Source: Deuterostichococcus epilithicus
Lineage: Eukaryota > Chlorophyta > Trebouxiophyceae > Prasiolales > Stichococcaceae
Direction of reading: 5' to 3'
DNA: 64,000 nucleotides
Assembly (NCBI GenBank): GCA_033439295.1
Contig: JAVTLE010000018.1
Span: forward strand, 1 to 64,000
Both the position numbers and the translations under genes were made by a program. The notes under the pieces are model-generated. The model had not been told where the DNA came from and made no database searches. It worked only from the letters and a program-made list of their open reading frames with translations. Shown here piece after piece: positions 22,608-35,100 of the stretch. How positions within the stretch are numbered: position 1 is the stretch's first letter; each line of letters opens with the position of its first letter.

Positions 22608-23704
22608 TTAAGAGGCCGGCGGACAGTCTCCGTAGACATCACACTTGCACTGGGCTTCGGAGGGGCAGTGTACCGCAGGTTGGCCTGCGTGCACCAGACA
22701 GATGTTGGCGAGAGTCTGCTGCGGACCGTGCAGCGAGCAGGAGGCTTTCGCAACCCTACACCTGAATGCATCGCAGCGTGCAGCTCTCAAGTACAGGCGC
22801 ACCAAATATAATGTGCCAGCTGAACTCAAAAACCTTGGCAGCGTCCAGGTCGCTGTGTTTCTGCTGCGAGATCAGCCACTCTCGGCATTCCCCGTAAAAT
22901 GTTTTGGGGTGCGCCAGGATGCGCTGCCGGCTCACCAAGAACTGCAGACAGCATCATTCACCGTGAGCCGTGACCTCATGCAATCATGTTGTTGGATCAT
23001 GCGGTCACGCTATGCAGGGGCCGGGCCGTCACCTGGGCGCAGCAGCTCGAGCTGATGTTGTGCGGCATGGCGCCAAAGGTGGGCTCAAAAAGCCGGGGCC
23101 AGGCGTCCGCATATGCCGCGGCCTGGGTTCTCGCCCAGGAATGTTTTGCATCGAGCTTGTACGGGTTCAAGCCGCCCGAGCAGCCCTGATTGTGCTCGCA
23201 TCTGAGGTTAACGTATTCGTGAGCGTCCCACCGCAGGCGTGTCAGCGCCGCGACCGAGTCCGGCATGTGCCAGGCGCTGCGGTGCGAGTGCATGAACACG
23301 GTCTTCTTCGGAAGGCGGTCGTAATGATCTATAATGTAGGTGAGATAGGTCATCGCCTCTTTGCCTCTGTTTAGTGGGACATGGTGCGGCGTCAATGGGT
23401 CATCCGGCGTGTAGATGATGTGTGGAATGTCTGGCAGCCACACGGACAGCCAGGATATGTCATCCTTTGCCGTCTTCGGCACCACAAGCATGCGGTCTGG
23501 GGCGCCGCTGTGCACATGGCTGCCTGCTGGTGCTGGGGTGCCTCTGGTGCTGTGGTCGTCCGCTGCGCTGTCTGCAAGCTCGTGAACCGCACTGGTCCTG
23601 GAAAAGGCGATTACAAGTGAGCCAATCAGAGCGACGCAAAAGAGTGCAGAGCCTGCAAACTGTAATCCTGCTCGAACTCTTGACCGTCTGCTGCTGTTCC
23701 GCAT
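22608..23704 (-). CDS. DUF3431-family signal-anchored protein
   Basis: DUF3431 proteins are known from fungi and algae; their activity is not established to my knowledge. Three exons, 23704-23033, 22941-22803 and 22684-22608, join in phase to about 295 residues. The N-terminus is a type II anchor (basic MRNSSRRSRVR, then FAGSALFCVALIGSLVIAFS), so the rest should face the Golgi or ER lumen. Family features follow: DDISWLSVWLPDIPHIIY, PLNRGKEAMTYLTYIIDHYD, LPKKTVFMHSHR, AWHMPD, EYVNLRCEHNQGC, CCAQFLVSRQRILAHP, VFEFSWHIIFG, and a Cys-rich end CPSEAQCKCDVYGDC. The His/Asp-rich core and paired Cys resemble a glycosyltransferase-like lumenal enzyme, by inference. An upstream in-frame ATG at 23836 exists, but 23704 places the anchor correctly. 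Confidence 0.88.
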
Positions 23705-24169
23705 CGGCAACTGCACGCAAAGTGGTGACACGCGGCCGCGCGGGATAGTGCTTATCGCGCACTCAGCGAGTGCGTCAAATTCGCAAGTTGGCTGATTGAC
23801 TTTGTGTTGACAGCACAATGTACGGAGCGCATGCACGACAGCATGACAACATAGGAAATAGATGTTCCATGTGATAATTCTCCTAGTCTGGGTAGCCTAA
23901 TCACACCAGGTTCGTTCAAAAGTCATGTGGGCTGCTTGTGCTTTCAGCATTTCTGCACAAGCCAAGGCGGCTGTTCAGGCCGCAAGTGGGAATGCCCATC
24001 AATTCCTGCGTCAGCTGAATGCTCCAAGGCCTGTCCGCCAACCGGGGACAAATCTTCAGAACTGTTACTTACAAGCCCGCAACTGCGCGGTGACCCAGTC
24101 ATTTCATCGGTCCAGGCGCGCTGCAGCTAACCCCTTTTGGATATTCTCAGTGCAATTGGGTTTCCTCAG
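23705..24169. other. Divergent region between the DUF3431 gene and GCP3
   Basis: Presumed to contain both promoters and possibly the first GCP3 exon(s). An ATG at 23925 opens a short frame, MWAACAFSISAQAKAAVQAA, but no similarity to GCP3 N-termini is visible. Confidence 0.35.
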
Positions 24170-27100
24170 GCGAGCAGACCGATCGAAGCTCACTTGATTG
24201 ACATCGTGTCGCCCGCGCGGCCGGACGGCCACACCAACCGAGGCCTGCCATGGACACGGTGAGCGTGATGCACCTTGGATCGGAAGAGAAATTTACATAA
24301 GATGAAATCTCATTCATGTGGCGGCCTGCTTCGGGTCAACGTGCACAAGTTCTTTCTGGCGCTATGGCACCAGTGCACCTGCTGCTCAGCCGACGCTCCT
24401 GCGGCAGGTGGCAGAGCCGGGGTTGGTGCGCGACGTGCTGTCCGCCTGCCAGGGCATCAGCAGCGGAACGGTAACGTGCAGCCTGGACACGGACGGCGGG
24501 CGGCAGTTTTCCATCTCGGAGCGTCTGTCGCCGCCGCAGCGGCAGTTCATCGCGCGGTTCTGCGAGTATGGCTGGCTGTTCAGGTGGAACTGAATGCGGC
24601 GGATCTGCCTTGAATAGCCTATTGCGCGTGAGGCATGGGCGACAATCTGCGACAGAGGCTCTGCGGTGCTCTGCGGCTGGCAGGTCGACTGAATGATGCG
24701 GCTGCACATGCTGCTTGCGCCACCTTTATATTGGGAGCAGCGTTCGTCATGGCTTGAGTTGAGCAGCTCAGGAGACGCATGGGTCCATTGCAGGCGGGCG
24801 CAGCAGTGTGCGCGTGACATTTCTGACGCAAATGGCGCCTCAACAGGTGAAAAAAGTGTGTACGGCACAATGCCATCAGATCGTCATGTTGGCCCTCTGC
24901 CATGACGCTCCGGCCTGACCTCTTACTCAATACGCCTGTGAGGCGCCATGCACCACGCCTCATTCAGTGCGACTGCCGGTGCCAGGGCCCATTCAACCTG
25001 TCTGTAGCAGCATGTGCCGCCTGCCTGACCACGCGCCATGCGCCGCCCGCAGGCGGCGCTGTGCGGCAGGCATTTTGCTGCGCGCTGCAGGCGCGGCTGG
25101 CCGAACAATATCGCACCATTGCGCTGCTGCAGCTGCAGCTGCAAAACCCGCTGCCCGCCAAGGGTGCGGCGTTCTGACCTCTAAGCTGCTCCCTGGCATG
25201 GGTGGATGGCTCCCTGAGGGCGTGGGCGTCAACATTCTGGCGGTTCGGTGTGTTCATCTGTGAGCTGCAGCTGCACCAGCTGACCTTTGGGACACACGCC
25301 TACGGGCGGATAGGGCAGATGGAGGGGAGCGTGATGAGGCGGAGGGCTGGAGCCTGGTACTCCCTGCTGCGGTATGCCCTGCAGCACGACGCCGGCGCGC
25401 AACTGCGCGGCCCGCCTGCCAGACACTGGGCTCCTCGGCCGCAGGCGGCATCGACGGCGCGGCGCCGTACCTGACGCTGCGGCGGCTGGCGCTGTGGCTG
25501 AACGTGCCGGCGCAGCAGCTGCGGCAGTTGTGCCTGCTGGCCGACGCGGTGGAGGGGCAGCAGGTGCGGCGCCTGGGGCGTCAAGTTTTTTTGTGAATGA
25601 CTGCCAGGGTTGGACCTGGAGTCAGGCTTCACAGATTCGTGACACACGGCGCGGCGCACGAGAGCCTTGCTGACGCTGCCTGGCCGCCGGCTTTGGCCTT
25701 GGATGCGATTTGGCTGCGCGCTCTGGCCATTGCAGCACTGCTAGCACACAGCGAGCTGATACACGTGTGCTGCTCCATGCGTTTTGGAAACGTGGAGCAA
25801 ACGGACGAAGACTGCCAGGGGAGTGCTGGAGGATCTTACCGCATCGTGCAATCACTGCGCGCTGCCGCCTCGCCAGCTCCTCTGCGAGGCTGCCACGCAG
25901 CTGTCCCAAGCCAGCGAAGCATTCACGATATGTGAAACATGGAGCGCCTGCGTTGCAGGGCGGCTGCCTGCTGGCGACGCTGCACGCGCACAGTCACCAC
26001 GGCGCACCAGGTGCCGCGGCGCTGGCGCAGGATGTGCTGGCACAGTCGGCGGTGCCGCTGCTGGCCGCGACGCGGCGCTGGCTGGCCGATGGACAGCTGC
26101 CAGCCGGCGGCGCCGACGACTTCTTCATCTCCGAGCAGCGAGGTGGGTCTCGCTGAGGCGGGCGCAGCCAAAAGTCGGGGGCAAGCTGGGTCCGGTCGCG
26201 TGGGATCAACCGCAGAGGCAGGCTGTGTCCTTGTCTGCCATGCACATGTACATTCGACCACCTTCAGCAGCAACGTGCAGGCCTCTCTTTCAGCCATCGC
26301 CTGTTCACGTCTCGCGCCGCAAGCTCTTACTGCTTGTGCGTGCAGGCACCCGAGACGCGACGCGGAACGTGTGGCTGGATCGCTACAGGGTGGAGGAAGC
26401 GCGGCTGCCGCCCTTTGTCAGCCCCGCTCTGGCGGAAACCATCCTGCGCACAGGTGCGGCTCCAAATTTTCTCGAAACCTGGAGTCAAAGCGGCTTGAGT
26501 TTCAGCAACAACCAACATGAGAGTGCTGTGAACCGGATCCTCCGGAGGCGCTGATGCTGCATTTGTCTGGAGTCAGCCAGCCATTGGCAGATGTGTAGAT
26601 GCTCAAAAGAGCACACAGCGGCAGGCAGACAGCTGTGCAGTTTGCGGCTGGCAGCACAAAGCTGGGACAGTGCAGTGAAGCAGTGCAGTCATCGACGACG
26701 GGTCCCGCACCTGCCAGCAGGGAAGAGCGTCGTGTTTCTGCGCGAGCACTGCGGCGATGCGGACTTTGCGACCGGCGCCGCGCGCGACGTGCTGTGGCCG
26801 GACGACGCCACGTCCCTGCTGCAGGCGCGTCAGTCGATTCAAATTAGGGTTGAGGGGTCTGAACCCTAGGCTCTCCATCTGGCTGCTCCAGGCTTGCAGA
26901 TCGAACCAGCAGCGCCCTCTCTTGGCCACGTCTGCAATCGTCCACGTCTGCAGCTGCCGCATCAGCATGCCAGCATGCTCCACTGCAGGCGCCAGGACTC
27001 GATGCATTTGTCCGGGGCTTGCTCGGTGCCTGCCAGCCGGATGGACTACACCAGCAAACGTTGTTGACAGAATACATCCATTTTTGCTGGAGTTCTGAGG

Positions 27101-30100
27101 ACGTTGCAGAATCGAACGCTCAGGGCGGCGCGCTGCAGCGGGTCGTGGAGCAGTCCTTCGGCGCTGTGGACCGGTACCTGCTGCACACGGTGCGGGAGCG
27201 CGGGGGCCTCCTGCGCCACTGCGCCGCGCTGCGCCGCTTCCTGCTGGCCGCGTCTGGCGACTTTGCCGCGGCGCTGCTGGACGCCATCGCCCCCGAGCTC
27301 AGCGGCAAGGTGGGGCGGCTGCCGCTTTCCTGCTGTGCGGCACCGGCTCCGCTGGGCTCTCCTTCAGCTGTGTGCTGGTCACAGCTGCTCGCCGAAGCGA
27401 CGTTTAACCGCAACGAGTCCAGCCGCTGATGTCTCACCGCGTCCGCAAGGCGCGCTCTTGCGCGAGGATTGCGACGCTGATAGAGCCCTCAATGCTGTGC
27501 GCCAGGTCGCAGGTCGTTGGCCTAAGGCTGTGTCCACATGATGTCAGCAGGCAGCAGAGACGTCAGAGTACTCGTTGAATGGCGGGCTGGAATCGGCGGT
27601 CCGCGGTTCGAGCGCGCGGCATGAGCCGGACGATGTCGCAGGCCGTCTCCGCGTGCGCCTCTTCCGCGGCGGCCAGCTGGAGACGGGTGAGGGCCCCCGT
27701 CCTGTATTTCCGATTCTAGGGTATGCCTCCCGATTTCGGGGCTGGCGCCTTTTCACCATGTGGTGGAGGACGAAGTTCGCCGCAAGTTCGGCATTTGCTC
27801 TCTGCAGCTCGTATGCTGCGGGCCTCGGACAGAACATACTCAAGCTCAGGCAGCGGCCAGCAGGATGCAAGGCATGGTGTGCGTGCTCGAGGAGAGCATC
27901 CTGTGTTTTGACCGATCAGGCGGTGCGCCACCATGCGAGACACGAGTCTGATGCGTAGGACTTGTGGCGTCTGCGCAGGTGCATGCACCCTTTGAAAGGA
28001 AGTTCCTGTGCTGCAGGGTGGGACCTGTTTGGCCTTGTGTACGACCTGGACGAGCCGCTAGCGACGGCACTCACGCCTGCTGCCATGACCGGCTACCGTC
28101 GCCTGTCCCGGTACGTGCTGAGGCCCCACCTGGACGCGCGCCCCTCAATGCTGAGACCAGCCACAAGGGTCTTGCAACTCAGGGCAGGATGTACAGGCGG
28201 CCCCTGCTTCAGCCGCCAGCAGACATCGTTGATGGGCAGCGGACATGGCAGCCTCACGCTCGAGAGTCTTCGGGAACCAGCCGAGGCCTGGAAGCACTGC
28301 CCAAACATTCTGTGACGGTGCACCACATCTTCCGGGCATGCGAGGCCATGGATGGCAGTTCTGCACTGCTGCGGGCGCTTTGTGCAGAGGCCTCCACTGC
28401 AATGCTCCAGTGTGTTTCCACAGCAAGATTGTATGATATCTAGGCGCTGTGACACACGCCGCACACGCTGGCAGGCTAGTGTGGGGCCTGGCGCGGGTGC
28501 AGCACGCGCTGTCAGGCGCCTGGCGGGCGCTCGGCCGTGCGCAGCGCCACGTCTCGGCAGCGACCACCCTGCAGCGGCGGCTGGGCCTGGACGGCCGGCC
28601 GCCGCTGGAGCCGGCTGCCGCGGCTCTGCAGCGGCTGCACGCCGGCCGCGCGGCTGCTGCGGCCTTCTGCACGCGGCTGCAGGTGCTCCTCGACCATTGT
28701 CCCACAGTCACTTTTCCACAGCTTCCATTGGCGAGTATCAGGCTGGATGGCCGCTGCCCCATGATCCTGCTAGCGGCCACCGGGGCATGGCCAGCGTTGG
28801 ATTGCGCATCAAAACAAAATTAGGTGTGACGCATGTGCCGCGGTGATCGTCGAGCGCGCTCTACAAGCGCTTCGACACCACAGAAATGGGCTTCCTGCCG
28901 GCCCTGGATGACGCCGATGGGTTCCTTCTGCTCGCAGGCACACGTGCATGACGAGGTGCTGCCCGAAGCGTGGTGCGACTTCACAGCGGCCGCCGCTTCA
29001 GCAGGTGCGAGCAGGCATCGCACAAGCCCTTGTAACAGCGATGCAGCACGGTGTGAGCGGCGCGGGGCCGCTGCATGAGTTCAGGCTTCATGGTTAAGGG
29101 TAGGAGCAGCGTCTAGCGCCCTTCAGTTCTAAGGCTCAGCCTCAGCTGCGAACCGGCGCGGCCCGCCAGCAGTGCCGACGGACGGTGACTCCGGACTCAT
29201 GCTTTGGCAGCTGAGCGCCACTCCTTCAAGCTGGCACCTGCCTGGTGTGTCCCCAAAACCCTGCCCCCTGCTGCTGACGCTGTGCCTGCCGCTGTCGGGC
29301 AGCGGACCTGGACGCGCTGATTGCGGCGCACGAGGCATATGTGGACGGCATGCAGCGTCGCCTGCTGCTGGCGCCGCCCGCCGATCCGCTGGTGCGGAAC
29401 TGCAACTCTGTCCCTGAATGCCCTGCAGCAGAACTTATCAGGCTCAGCCTGGCAGCCACACGGCCATGGCGCAGCAGCGACCTGGTGCATATTGGCAATC
29501 ATGGCCGTCAGGTGCACTTCAAACGGAAGCAGCTGGGCATGAAACCCAGCCCGCAGTCTCCCCTAGCTGACAGGAGCTCTGAGGAGCGCCTGTAAGGTTT
29601 CGACAAACGAGTCTGACTGCAAGACGCCTTCGAAATTTGATATGTTCCCCTCGAGATCCCTCGTTCCCCGCCAGGCACTCGCTGGGGGCGCCGGCCAAGC
29701 AGCGCAAGCGGTGCTGCAGCAGGCGCTGTCGGCGGCGGCCGAGACGTCGGAGCTGTGCGTTGCGATGGAGGGCGAGGCGGAATCGGCGGCTCGCGGCCTG
29801 GCTGCCGTCGCCAGGCACGCGGCCCGGCGGCAGCGCGCTGGGCAGTGGGCCGTCACGGACGACGACGGCGACATCGAAGGTAAGATCACGTTCATCGTGT
29901 GCGGCAGCGAACTGCTGCCATGCGAAGACATGAGGCTTACAACACTCCGCAGTCTGCGCGGCTGCATCATGAGGGCAGCTCGACAAGGGAGTGCTTGCCG
30001 CTGAGAACAGCTTCGTGGCGCGTCTGAAATATCAAGCGCAAAGAGCATGCCAGGATGCTGCGCTCGCCAGGCACGGTAGCATTCGTGGCCACACAGAGCC

Positions 30101-30371
30101 ATGAACCGTGCCTGCAAGATGCTCATTCGCGGGCTTCTCGGAAGCTCGACGGCGGATCAGCTTCCGTGCGTTTAACGACACCTCGTTGTCTGCGCGCGCA
30201 GGCCTTGACCAAGCCTGCAGCGAGGAGCTTGAGGCCGCAGCGGCGGCGGCTGCGGCCGCTTTCGCGGGAGCACAGACCACTGTAGCGGCCGCCTTCAACG
30301 TTCAGGCGCGCATGCGCACCCCTGGCAGAACCCTCTTGACGAGCGAGGAGACTCTTGTGCGGCTGCTTTGA
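24170..30371 (+). CDS. GCP3: Gamma-tubulin complex component 3 (GCP3/Spc98 family)
   Basis: Core subunit of the gamma-tubulin complex that nucleates microtubules. Sixteen proposed exons: 24170-24258, 24374-24583, 24794-24846, 25053-25163, 25445-25563, 25959-26142, 26346-26453, 26721-26824, 27124-27309, 27551-27686, 28017-28110, 28475-28682, 28938-29004, 29303-29391, 29675-29879, 30202-30371, about 710 residues. Markers: LVRDVLSACQGI, ARFCEYGWLFR, LTLRRLALWLN, GGCLLATLHAHSHHG, LPPFVSPALAETILRTGKSV, GGLLRHCAALRRFLL with GDFAAALLD, GWDLFGLVYDLDEPLATALT and LVWGLARVQHALSGAWRALG. The WDxFxLxYxxDxPLATxxT block fits GCP3 better than GCP2 or GCP4. One donor seems to be GC (CTGCAG|GCGCGT). The true N-terminus is not found. 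The C-terminus lacks the usual DLKFLFFRLDF-type end, and the block before it is Ala-rich and divergent. Confidence 0.88.
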
Positions 30372-31741
30372 GCACCGTTGATCATCTCTTCTGCTGCTGA
30401 AAGCGAGTTTTAACTCGAAAAATTCTGTTTAGTGTGCGCTCCTTGCACCTCGGCATCATGCCTGACTCGACCGCCTTGCTGTCTGCAGAGCCGGAGCGAG
30501 GGCAGGCAGCCCATCTTCTAGGGATAAGCAAGCACGCATGGCGCATCTGGAGCCACGATGGCGGATGCTGGAGCAAGCACAACAGAGCCGCGTGCGCCTG
30601 CCTGATGCGTGCCTGCGCCTGCATTTGCAATAGTCTTGTCATTGGAGGCATTGTGTCCCATCACGTTCACCTTGTGGTTCTGGCTGCACTCTGCGCTGCG
30701 ATGTTCGAGGATGAGGGCAAAGTAATGCACATGTCTCACAGAACACGGGCAGTTTGCAACCACTGTCACTGTGTGGATGAACAAATACCACGTGTTGCCA
30801 AACATCAGTATGCACGCTGTGTACATCATCGACGTGCAGCTACACCTCAAAATGATCATAGAACACATCAACCACTTTTTGTGGTCCGCCAAACTGTTTT
30901 CGCAATCACCAAGACCCAAAACGGTGTCCGCCTGCGCATTGATGAATTCATCGAGGGCTACAGCAGTGCACTGCGGTTTGCACTGTCAACGGCCCAAAGA
31001 ACATTCCGCCAGATGCAGCGTGTTGAACGAGTCTGGCGGCGAAGGGCGGTGCTGCTGTGAAGGCACCTGCGAGAACACGTAAGATCATGGTCAGGCTGTT
31101 CCCCACAGCGCGCAAGAATACTGGTGTTTCAGTTGCGCTGACTCTGGCGTCAAGGGGCCCTTGACAAGGGCAGTGCTGCTTGGCAGCGGCAGCAGGGCAA
31201 TGCCCTGGAAAGCATATTCATTGTGATGTGCGGCATCAGGCGACATGTAGGTGTAACCAAACGCGCCACCTTACCCGCAAATGGCCGGGGATGAGCCAAG
31301 ATGCGCAGGGGCCGCCGTCGCCACCATTGCTGCCGCCGATGCCACTGCACGAGAAGAGCGGCAGCGAAGTCGATGATTGCGCTGCTGCTGCCGCAACGGC
31401 TTGCTGCTGTTGCTTCCTTCGCCCTCGTCGACGGTGGTATAGTTGTTCGTCTATATAGGGTTTACGGGCAAAACAGCGGCGTGGTCACCTGCGCTGCAGC
31501 AAACCCCATCCCAAACAATAATAATGTGGCCGTTGCTTGCTGCAAATTGTGTGCGCGGCCATCACTGTGCCCTTTGACTCTGCCTTGGCGATAGATACAC
31601 ATTCGTCACAATAATACATCAGTGCCTGTCCTGAATCCAAGACCCGATGCGCGATGCCACTCACAGCGAGAGCCGTGAACTAAACAACGAGCGCCGGGCT
31701 TTACGATATATTGTGTCAGTTTGTCGACAATGGCACTTGCC
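30372..31741. other. Long intergenic stretch with a possible DUF3431 fragment
   Basis: No complete gene is visible. Open frames on both strands near 30.5-31.1 kb do not match a family I know. A minus-strand stretch at about 31260-31320 is listed separately as a possible DUF3431 exon remnant. Confidence 0.4.
31258..31325 (-). pseudogene. Possible DUF3431 exon remnant
   Basis: On the minus strand this reads PLRILAHPRPFAG followed by a donor-like GTAAGG. It resembles RILAHPKTFYGE in the DUF3431 gene 8 kb away. The DNA differs mainly at third codon positions, which suggests past coding constraint. I cannot find the family's long first exon upstream, so this may be a decayed copy or chance. Confidence 0.25.
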
Positions 31742-31814
31742 GCTTGTGTAGCTCAGTGGATAGAGCGTCCGTTTCCTAAGCGGAAAGTCGTGAGTTCGAC
31801 CCTCACCTCAGGCT
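31742..31814 (+). tRNA. tRNA-Arg (anticodon CCU)
   Basis: A 73-nt cloverleaf: acceptor GCTTGTG with CTCAGGC (one mismatch, one G-U), D arm GCTCAGTGGATAGAGC, anticodon stem TCCGT/GCGGA with loop TTCCTAA giving anticodon CCT, and T arm GTGAG TTCGACC CTCAC. The discriminator base is T. No intron. It reads AGG codons and matches eukaryotic tRNA-Arg(CCU) closely. Confidence 0.95.
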
Positions 31815-32191
31815 ACTAGGGTTTTGCCTGTGTTGGCTCACATCCTTGGTCCAAGAGGCACCGAAGCGAAGTCGATGCTCACAATGTGCTTTACAAGGTG
31901 TCCGCTTTAAAAACCCGCAACCCTTGCCGTGTCTGCCAGTCTCCTCACGCGTCCCTGCTAACAACCGAGGGCCTACTGTGGACTCCACCTCGAGCGGAGT
32001 GCGAGCCGGCATGGTGATTCGACTAGTACCTAAAGCTCAAACCTCTCGTCAATGGCGGGTCTCGGACTTGCAGGCCCAGTAGCCCAGTGGTGCGGCGGCT
32101 GATCAGGTACACATCTGGGCCCACCGCCAGCTGCAAACCCTCAAGGCAGCTGCCCTGAGGCAGTCGATGCAAACAGCTGACGATGCCGAAT
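31815..32191. other. Intergenic between tRNA-Arg and the SAP locus
   Basis: 3' flank of the minus-strand SAP locus. No gene or repeat recognised. Confidence 0.4.
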
Positions 32192-35100
32192 CTATGGATG
32201 CGCGTCGCCATCCGGACCCTCTGGCTCGCCTTCTGTGGCACTCTCTTGCCGGCCGCTGCCTGCCTGCGCCTCCTCGCTGCTGCCGCCCTGCTTCAGCAGG
32301 CTGCCAAAGAAGCCGCGGCCGGCCTGGAACGCGCCGATCACACCTGCGGCCACCGCCACGCCTGCGCCGCAGCGGACACACAGTCCCTCTAGATCATGCC
32401 TGGCTCTGGAGCCGGCCAACTGAGCTGCAGATCAGGCAAGGGGTGCTTTCTTGTCAGCAGTGCAAGTGCTGCAGGACCAGCTTGATGGCCAGAGCCGGCC
32501 CTGCTGGCATGCGGCCGTGCGCCGGCTGCCGCGCTGTGTGACAGCCGCAGGGCGGCAGTCAAAATGACGAGAGATGACCGGCAGATCGAGCATCGCGCAC
32601 CGAGCTGGCCGCCACGGGCGCGGCCTAGCCGGCGCGGGCTGGGCACCTCAGCCGCGGCTGCCGCTGCCAACGGTGCCCGCAGCGGCGCATCGTCAATCTG
32701 CACGCCCGCGCCGGCGGCGCCGCCTGTGCCGCGCCCGGCGCCAGCCCCCAAACCATCCCCGAGTGTGCTGCGCACGGGCGTGCCGTTGTATGCGGGCGGC
32801 GGCGGCGCCTTGCTGCCGGTCGCTGCCTCCAGCGACGCCTGCGGCAGGAGTTTCTCGAATTGAACCGGCAAGGCGGAGGGCATGCCCCCGCTGTTCGAGT
32901 GCGGGGTGAGGTGCAGGACGCTCCCGCGAGAAACGAAAGCCGCGAGCCGCTCATGTTCGGCGGCGGTGCTGCTGCAGAGGCGCTGCCCGAGGCGGCGAGC
33001 CGCCTTTGCGCACACACTGTCCGCCAGACACCACTTCGTCGTCTCCGAAACACCCTGGCGTGACACAGGCGGGTCAAAGTGGGAGGCGTTTGGCCGGTGC
33101 CGGGCCCTCAGGCGCACCTGCAGCTGCTCCGCCTCGACCGCACGGGCACGCAGGTCCGCATCCAGCGCCTCCATTTTGGCTTCCAGCCCCGCCAGCGTTG
33201 TGCCCAGCTCCTCCTGTAGGAAGGGTACATGGTTCAGGATACCGGGGACAAGCGACATGCGTTGACGCCCTTCATGTGCAGTGTGGGCTCCTTCCGGTCA
33301 CGGCCTCCAGCTCCGAGGGCATTGCGCCCAGCTCCCCTTGCACAGGCACATCTGCAGCAGAGGATTTGCTGCGGTCGCTGTGGCTCTGTTTCGTGCGCCT
33401 CTCATGATGCAGCAATGCCGGTCTTGGCATCCAGCCCCGCAAGGGTGTGCGAGGGCTTCGCCCATCTCCTCATACCCGGCACATCTCAACAGAGCTCACG
33501 TGATCACATCATGTGGCTCCAATGCAGTTGCCAGCTCACATGGGGGCGCAAGCGACATTGCTGCGGCCGACAGCGGGCCCAGGGCTGACCATGACATGCA
33601 TCTGAGTTGTGAGAGTGCCGCCCCACCTTGAGCCTGTCATTGGCGGTGATGCGCTGCGAGTCCTGCCGCAGCGCCGCCAGCCGCCCCGACAGCACGTTCT
33701 GCTGCCAGTCCAGCTGCGCTCCCCGCAGCTCGCCCATTTGCTCCGACAGCGCCGCCAGCGCCGCGGTGTTCGAAGCGCCGGTGGCTTCCGCGCGTGCGGC
33801 GCTGTCGCGCATTAGCGCCAGCGCCGCCTCCTTGCGCAATGCCTGCGGCAGAGACGAGCTGGGACGTCGGTCCCGGGATTCACAGCGGGAGGGCGTCACC
33901 TCTGGACGTGACATACGCCAGAAAAGCAGGAATGGCCGACTCGCAGCGGTGCCGTCGCACATCAGCGCCGCCGGCTGGCGCGGGGCTCGCAGCAGGTGGG
34001 TGCGACGCCATGAGCACACTGACTGGAAGAAGCTCGGAATGAGGTCAGGCAGCTTGCAGTCCGTGCTTGGCGGTGGCACTGCTGTGCACCGGCGCCGGCT
34101 CCGTCTACTGGTGCGTCGCCTGCAGACACCGCTGCGCGGGCAGTACTGACATGCGGCAGGGGCTGCCCTGATCTGCACGAAGTCCTGGCGCTGCGGCAAG
34201 CGACCTTGTCCTGCCTACACCAGCAACGTCTGCCTGTCGACTCGTGCAGTTCAAACATAGTGTTCAGGGGTCTCCTTAAGATTTCTTCTTGAGAATTTCA
34301 GGCAGCCGAGATGTGGGGTTGAGCACTGCATTGCGGAAGAGAATCATCTTCAGTCGCAGGTCCTCGAGCTCCTCTGCTTCGGCCGCCAGCGCAGCGCGCA
34401 TGACCTCGCCCGCGGTCTCAGCGCTGGTGGCGGCATCGGCGCCCGGCACGCCCGCCGCAACCGACGCCGTCAGCGGGTTGGCATCCAGGTCTGCCGCTGC
34501 CAACGGCGCCGTTGCCTGCACAGGCGGGCGGAGTGAAACATACTTGGATAGGCGGCGGGTGGGTTGAGGGTGGCCGCCATGCGCTGGATGTCAGGCCAGG
34601 CCAAGCTGCAAGCAGGGGCGCCAAGGGTTTGCTGAGCCACATGCCACAATGACCGTGCAGTGACAGCGCTGCCCAGAGTGGGACAGACGGCAGCACGCAG
34701 CAGTGTCTAATGTTTGCACCGTCCAATTGTCAAGGGCACCAGGGAGGCCCAGTTTCCTAACTGGGCAGGGGCTCACACTTACCACACCTGCTGGACTTTC
34801 GAATGTCACGGTTTCAAACCCCAACTCCCCAACGGACCTACTGGAACGTCCTGCTAGGCTAGGACCATCGCCTGGTGCTCTCTAATCTGAACCCAGCCAT
34901 GCAAAAGCGCAGACCTGGAGCAGGCGCAAGGTTCACCTCGAGGGCGCTGTCAGGTCCCGTTGTGGCCGCTGGCTGCACCTCCAGCGCAGTAGCATCGTCA
35001 GCAGACGCGCGGTCTTCATCATCGCCTGCGACACGACGTCACGTCAGCGCATCATTGGCTGAGATTCTACGGCTGCCCGCTGTGCCATGCTTGTGATGGC

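Noticed and set aside
30518-30919. 133-residue minus-strand frame as a DUF3431 C-terminus
   Set aside because: A WQHVVF-like piece in another frame recalls the family's WHIIFG, but the Cys pattern and phase do not fit.
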